Below, piece by piece: positions 61,198 through 64,000 of a stretch of DNA of 64,000 bases. Location: NCBI RefSeq assembly GCF_000284255.1, contig NC_017075.1:3720001-3784000 (forward strand), in the 5' to 3' direction. How positions within the stretch are numbered: position 1 is the stretch's first letter; every line of letters begins with the position of its first letter. Source of the DNA: Rubrivivax gelatinosus IL144 (GTDB lineage Bacteria > Pseudomonadota > Gammaproteobacteria > Burkholderiales > Burkholderiaceae_C). The position numbers and the translations under genes are program-made. The notes below the pieces were generated by a model, which saw nothing but the letters and a program-made list of their open reading frames with translations, searched no databases and had not been told where the DNA came from.

Positions 61198-62031
61198 ATG
61201 GAATGGGCGTGCAAGGCGCTGCTGACCGCCGCGGCGGTGGCCGCGGTGATGCTGGCCGCGGGACGCATGGACCGCCGCCTGGCCGGCCTGCTGGCCGGGC
61301 TGCCGGTGGTCAGCGCGCCGGCACTGCTGTGGCTGGCGCACGAGCAGGGGGCGATGTTCGCGGCCGGCACCGCCGCCGGCAGCGTCGCGGCCTGCGCGGC
61401 GTCGGCGCTGTATGCGCGGGTCGCCGTCGCGCTGCTGGCGCGGCGCGGCGCGGTGCTCGCCCTGCTCGGCGCGCTGGCGGCCAGCGCGCTGGTGGTGGCG
61501 CTGCTGCACGGGCTGCAGACGCGGCCGCTGGCGGTGCTGGCGGCCTGCGCGCTGGTCTGCGCCCTGCTGCGGCCCACGCTGCGCCTGGACGCACCGGCCG
61601 GCGCGGTGCGCCCGCTGCGCGGCGAGCCCTGGCTCAGCGCCGGCCTGTCGGGGCTGGTGGCCGCTGCGGTGTCGCAGAGCCCGGCGACGCTGGGCGCTTA
61701 CGGCGCCGGGCTGCTGGCCTCGCTGCCGGTCATCACCAGCTTCGCGCTGTGGCATCTGCACCGCGGCGGCACCACAGCCGACCAGCATCGCTTCCTGCTC
61801 GGCTATCTGCACGGCACCTGGGGCAAGGCGGTGTTCGCCACGGTCTTCGCGCTCGCCGCCCCCCTCTGGGGCAGCGGCTGGGCGCTGACCCTGGCCGCGG
61901 CCGGCGGCGTCGCGGCGATGGCGGTGGTGCTCGGCACCCCGACGCGCCGACCGCGCCCGCGACGTGGGGATGCCGGCGACGGCGCGCCCGCCCCTACGAT
62001 CCTGCGGTGCCCCGACCCTCCGCCGACATGA
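61198..62031 (+). CDS. Polytopic membrane protein of unknown function
   Basis: A 277-residue protein with about eight hydrophobic segments and short loops, starting at ATG 61198 in a typical AWACK-type membrane start. The phrase LAGLPVVSAPALLWLAHEQG and a second similar half (SGLVAAAVSQSPATLGAYGAGLLASLPVITSF) suggest an internal duplication. The C-terminal 25 residues are Pro/Arg-rich and may not be membrane. No family is recognised. Its stop overlaps the kinase ATG (ATGA), tying the two together. Confidence 0.75.
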   Translation: MEWACKALLTAAAVAAVMLAAGRMDRRLAGLLAGLPVVSAPALLWLAHEQGAMFAAGTAAGSVAACAASALYARVAVALLARRGAVLALLGALAASALVVALLHGLQTRPLAVLAACALVCALLRPTLRLDAPAGAVRPLRGEPWLSAGLSGLVAAAVSQSPATLGAYGAGLLASLPVITSFALWHLHRGGTTADQHRFLLGYLHGTWGKAVFATVFALAAPLWGSGWALTLAAAGGVAAMAVVLGTPTRRPRPRRGDAGDGAPAPTILRCPDPPPT

Positions 62032-64000
62032 CGCCGCTGGCCGCCCTGTCCGCCGACTGGCCGACGCTGGACCGGCTGCTCGACGAGGCGCTGGCGCTCG
62101 CCGCGCCGCAGCGCGCCGTCTGGCTCGAGCGCCTGGACGGCGAGGCCGCGCCCTTGCGCGAGACGCTGCGCCGCCTGCTCGCGCTGCACCACGAGGCCGA
62201 GACCGAGGACTTCCTCGCCACGCTGCCGGCGCTGGACCTGCGGCCCGAGGTCGGCGTCGACCACGAACCCGGGCCCGGCGACCGGGTCGGCCCGTGGCGG
62301 CTCGTCGGCCTGCTCGGCGAAGGCGGCATGGGCAGCGTCTGGCGCGCCGAACGGGCCGACGGCGCCTACCGGCGCGAGGTGGCGCTGAAGCTGCCGCGCA
62401 TCGGCTGGGGGCGCGGCCTGGCCGAGCGGCTGGCGCGCGAACGCGACATCCTCGCCTCGCTGGAGCACCGCCACATCGCCCGGCTCTACGACGCCGGCGT
62501 CGACGCGCTGGGCCGGCCCTGGCTGGCGCTGGAGATCGTGCAGGGCGAGCCGATCGACGCCTGGTGCGCGGCGCGCGGCAGCAGCCTGCACGAGCGCCTG
62601 GCGCTGCTGGCGCAGGCCTGCGACGCGGTGGCCTACGCCCATTCGCGCCTGGTGATCCACCGCGACCTCAAACCCGCCAACATCCTCGTCACCGCCGACG
62701 GCGAGGTGCGGCTGCTGGACTTCGGCATCGCCCGGCTGCTCGACCCCGGCGGCGACGGCGCCGACACCGAGGTCGGCCAGCGCGCGCTGACGCCCGACTA
62801 CGCCAGCCCCGAGCAGGTGCTGGCGCGGCCGCTGGGCACGGCCAGCGACGTCTACGGCCTGGGCGTCGTCGGCTTCGAGCTGTGCACCGGCCAGCGCCCG
62901 CACCGGCGCCCCCGGAGCGCGGCCGAACTCGCGCGCGCCGTCGCCGACGAAGAGCTGCCGCTGGCCAGCCGCGTCGCGGCGGACCCGCAGCGTGCGAAGG
63001 CGCTGCGCGGCGATCTCGACGCGGTGCTGGCCACCGCGCTGGCCCGCGAGCCGGCGCGGCGCTACGCCAGCGCCGGCGCCCTGGCCGAGGACCTGCGCCG
63101 CTGGCAGGTCGGCGAAGCCGTGTCGGCGCGGGTGCCGCCACGCGCCGAGCGCCTGCGCCGCCTGCTGCGCCGGCACCGCACGCCGGTGGCGGCGGCGGCA
63201 CTCGCCGCGACGGCGCTGCTCGCCGGCTCGGCCGTCGCGCTGGTGCAGGCGCGCCGGGCGCAGGAGCTGGCCCGTGCCGCGACCGCCGCCAGCGCCGAGG
63301 CCCGCCAGGCCGCCGAGCGCGCGACCGCGGTGCAGGACTTCCTGGTCGGCATCTTCAACGCCAGCTCGGCGCGCCAGGACGACCCGCAGAAGGCGCGCCA
63401 GGTCAGCGCGCGCGAGCTGCTCGACCTGGGCGCGCAGCGCCTGGACGAGGCCCTGGCCGACCAGCCCGCGGCGCGCCAGCAGCTGGCCGGCACGCTGAGC
63501 GCGCTGTACGCCGAGCTCGACCTCGACGAACGCAGCCTGCCGCTGGCCGAACGCGCCGAGCAGGAGGCGGCACGGCTGTACGGCAGCGGCTCCGAGCCGC
63601 ATCTGCAGGCGCTGGCGCGGCTGCTGGGGCGCAGCCACGAGAGCGGCAAGGTGGCGCCGGCCGCCGCACGCGCGCTGTCCGAACGCGCGCTGGCGGTGGC
63701 CGAAGCGGCCAGCACGCCCTCGGCCGGGCGCAGCGCGCTGTGGCAGTCGCTGGCGATGGTGCGCGAGGCGAGCGACCTGCGGGACGCCGAGGCGCTCGCA
63801 CGGCGCGCGCTGGCCGACGCCCAGGCCGCGCACGACGAGGACCAGATCGCCGCCGCGATGGGCGTGCTCGGCACCGTGCTGTACCGCCAGCAGCGCCCGG
63901 CCGAGGCCGAGCCGCTGCTGGCCGAGAGCATCCGCCGCGCGCGCCGCGAAGCCACCGCATGGGACCTGGGCGTGCGCCGCGCCTACCTGGCCGAGGTGCA
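62028..64000 (+). CDS. Ser/Thr protein kinase with membrane anchor and TPR-like domain (partial)
   Basis: This gene runs off the right edge; about 657 codons are visible. ATG 62028 overlaps the membrane protein stop. After about 90 residues the PknB-type kinase core begins: Gly loop GEGGMGSVW (98-105), lysine K121 in VALKLP, catalytic HRDLKPAN (211-218), DFGIAR (231-236) and the APE-equivalent SPEQ. A single transmembrane helix lies near 386-408. The extracytoplasmic part is helical with TPR-like repeats. It probably regulates the sigma factor two genes upstream. Confidence 0.9.
   Translation, partial: MTPLAALSADWPTLDRLLDEALALAAPQRAVWLERLDGEAAPLRETLRRLLALHHEAETEDFLATLPALDLRPEVGVDHEPGPGDRVGPWRLVGLLGEGGMGSVWRAERADGAYRREVALKLPRIGWGRGLAERLARERDILASLEHRHIARLYDAGVDALGRPWLALEIVQGEPIDAWCAARGSSLHERLALLAQACDAVAYAHSRLVIHRDLKPANILVTADGEVRLLDFGIARLLDPGGDGADTEVGQRALTPDYASPEQVLARPLGTASDVYGLGVVGFELCTGQRPHRRPRSAAELARAVADEELPLASRVAADPQRAKALRGDLDAVLATALAREPARRYASAGALAEDLRRWQVGEAVSARVPPRAERLRRLLRRHRTPVAAAALAATALLAGSAVALVQARRAQELARAATAASAEARQAAERATAVQDFLVGIFNASSARQDDPQKARQVSARELLDLGAQRLDEALADQPAARQQLAGTLSALYAELDLDERSLPLAERAEQEAARLYGSGSEPHLQALARLLGRSHESGKVAPAAARALSERALAVAEAASTPSAGRSALWQSLAMVREASDLRDAEALARRALADAQAAHDEDQIAAAMGVLGTVLYRQQRPAEAEPLLAESIRRARREATAWDLGVRRAYLAEV

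Overview
The window is very GC-rich (about 70% by eye) and gene-dense, with G/C-biased third codon positions. The proteins look like a Burkholderiales betaproteobacterium, most like the Rubrivivax/Leptothrix/Ideonella group. This placement rests on gene order (bamC after dapA; a Pcm-like gene before tolC and waaA; SlpA-type FKBP beside ispH) and protein character, not on any search. I see no insertion sequence, prophage, CRISPR array, rRNA operon or replication origin. It looks like ordinary chromosome with islands of less familiar genes.

Layout. 0-8.2 kb: D-amino acid dehydrogenase, an MFS carrier, a mini membrane protein, a methyltransferase, dapA, bamC, a small Ala-rich lipoprotein, a ribosomal-oxygenase-like cupin and a SlyD-like FKBP. 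8.2-14.7 kb: dut/coaBC, a SEC-C protein, a GNAT, alaS and a SIMPL protein. 14.7-23.4 kb: a GABA/polyamine module of MocR regulator, gabT, a four-gene PotABCD-like importer and gabD. 23.4-28.4 kb: a pseudo-GGDEF protein, a porin, tRNA-Gly(CCC), trmB, uppP and a lipoprotein. 28.4-36 kb: a TetR regulator with a perfect operator-like palindrome on its start codon, a Pcm-like gene, tolC, waaA, phosphomannomutase and an SLC13 carrier. 36-41.3 kb: an Ada-AlkA fusion coupled to ogt and an EamA exporter, two small proteins and a MATE exporter. 41.3-47.7 kb: an envelope-stress module (histidine kinase, response regulator, Spy-like protein, a second mini Spy-like protein) and an APH-like/P-loop kinase fusion. 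48-52.9 kb: universal stress protein, a protein with a histone H1-like tail, a candidate small RNA, an orphan radical SAM/SPASM enzyme and a MaoC-Pta fusion. 52.9-59.2 kb: katG, a bestrophin-like channel, tRNA-Ser(CGA), serS, ispH and fkpB. 59.2-64 kb: radC, an Smr protein, then an ECF sigma factor, a membrane protein and a Ser/Thr kinase cut by the window edge.

Many neighbours overlap by 1-4 bases (ATGA, GTGA, TTGA junctions), so much of the window is probably translated from coupled polycistronic messages. The best places to look for something new are the candidate structured RNA at 49861-49981 beside the orphan radical SAM/SPASM gene, and the sigma/membrane protein/kinase set at 60540-64000.
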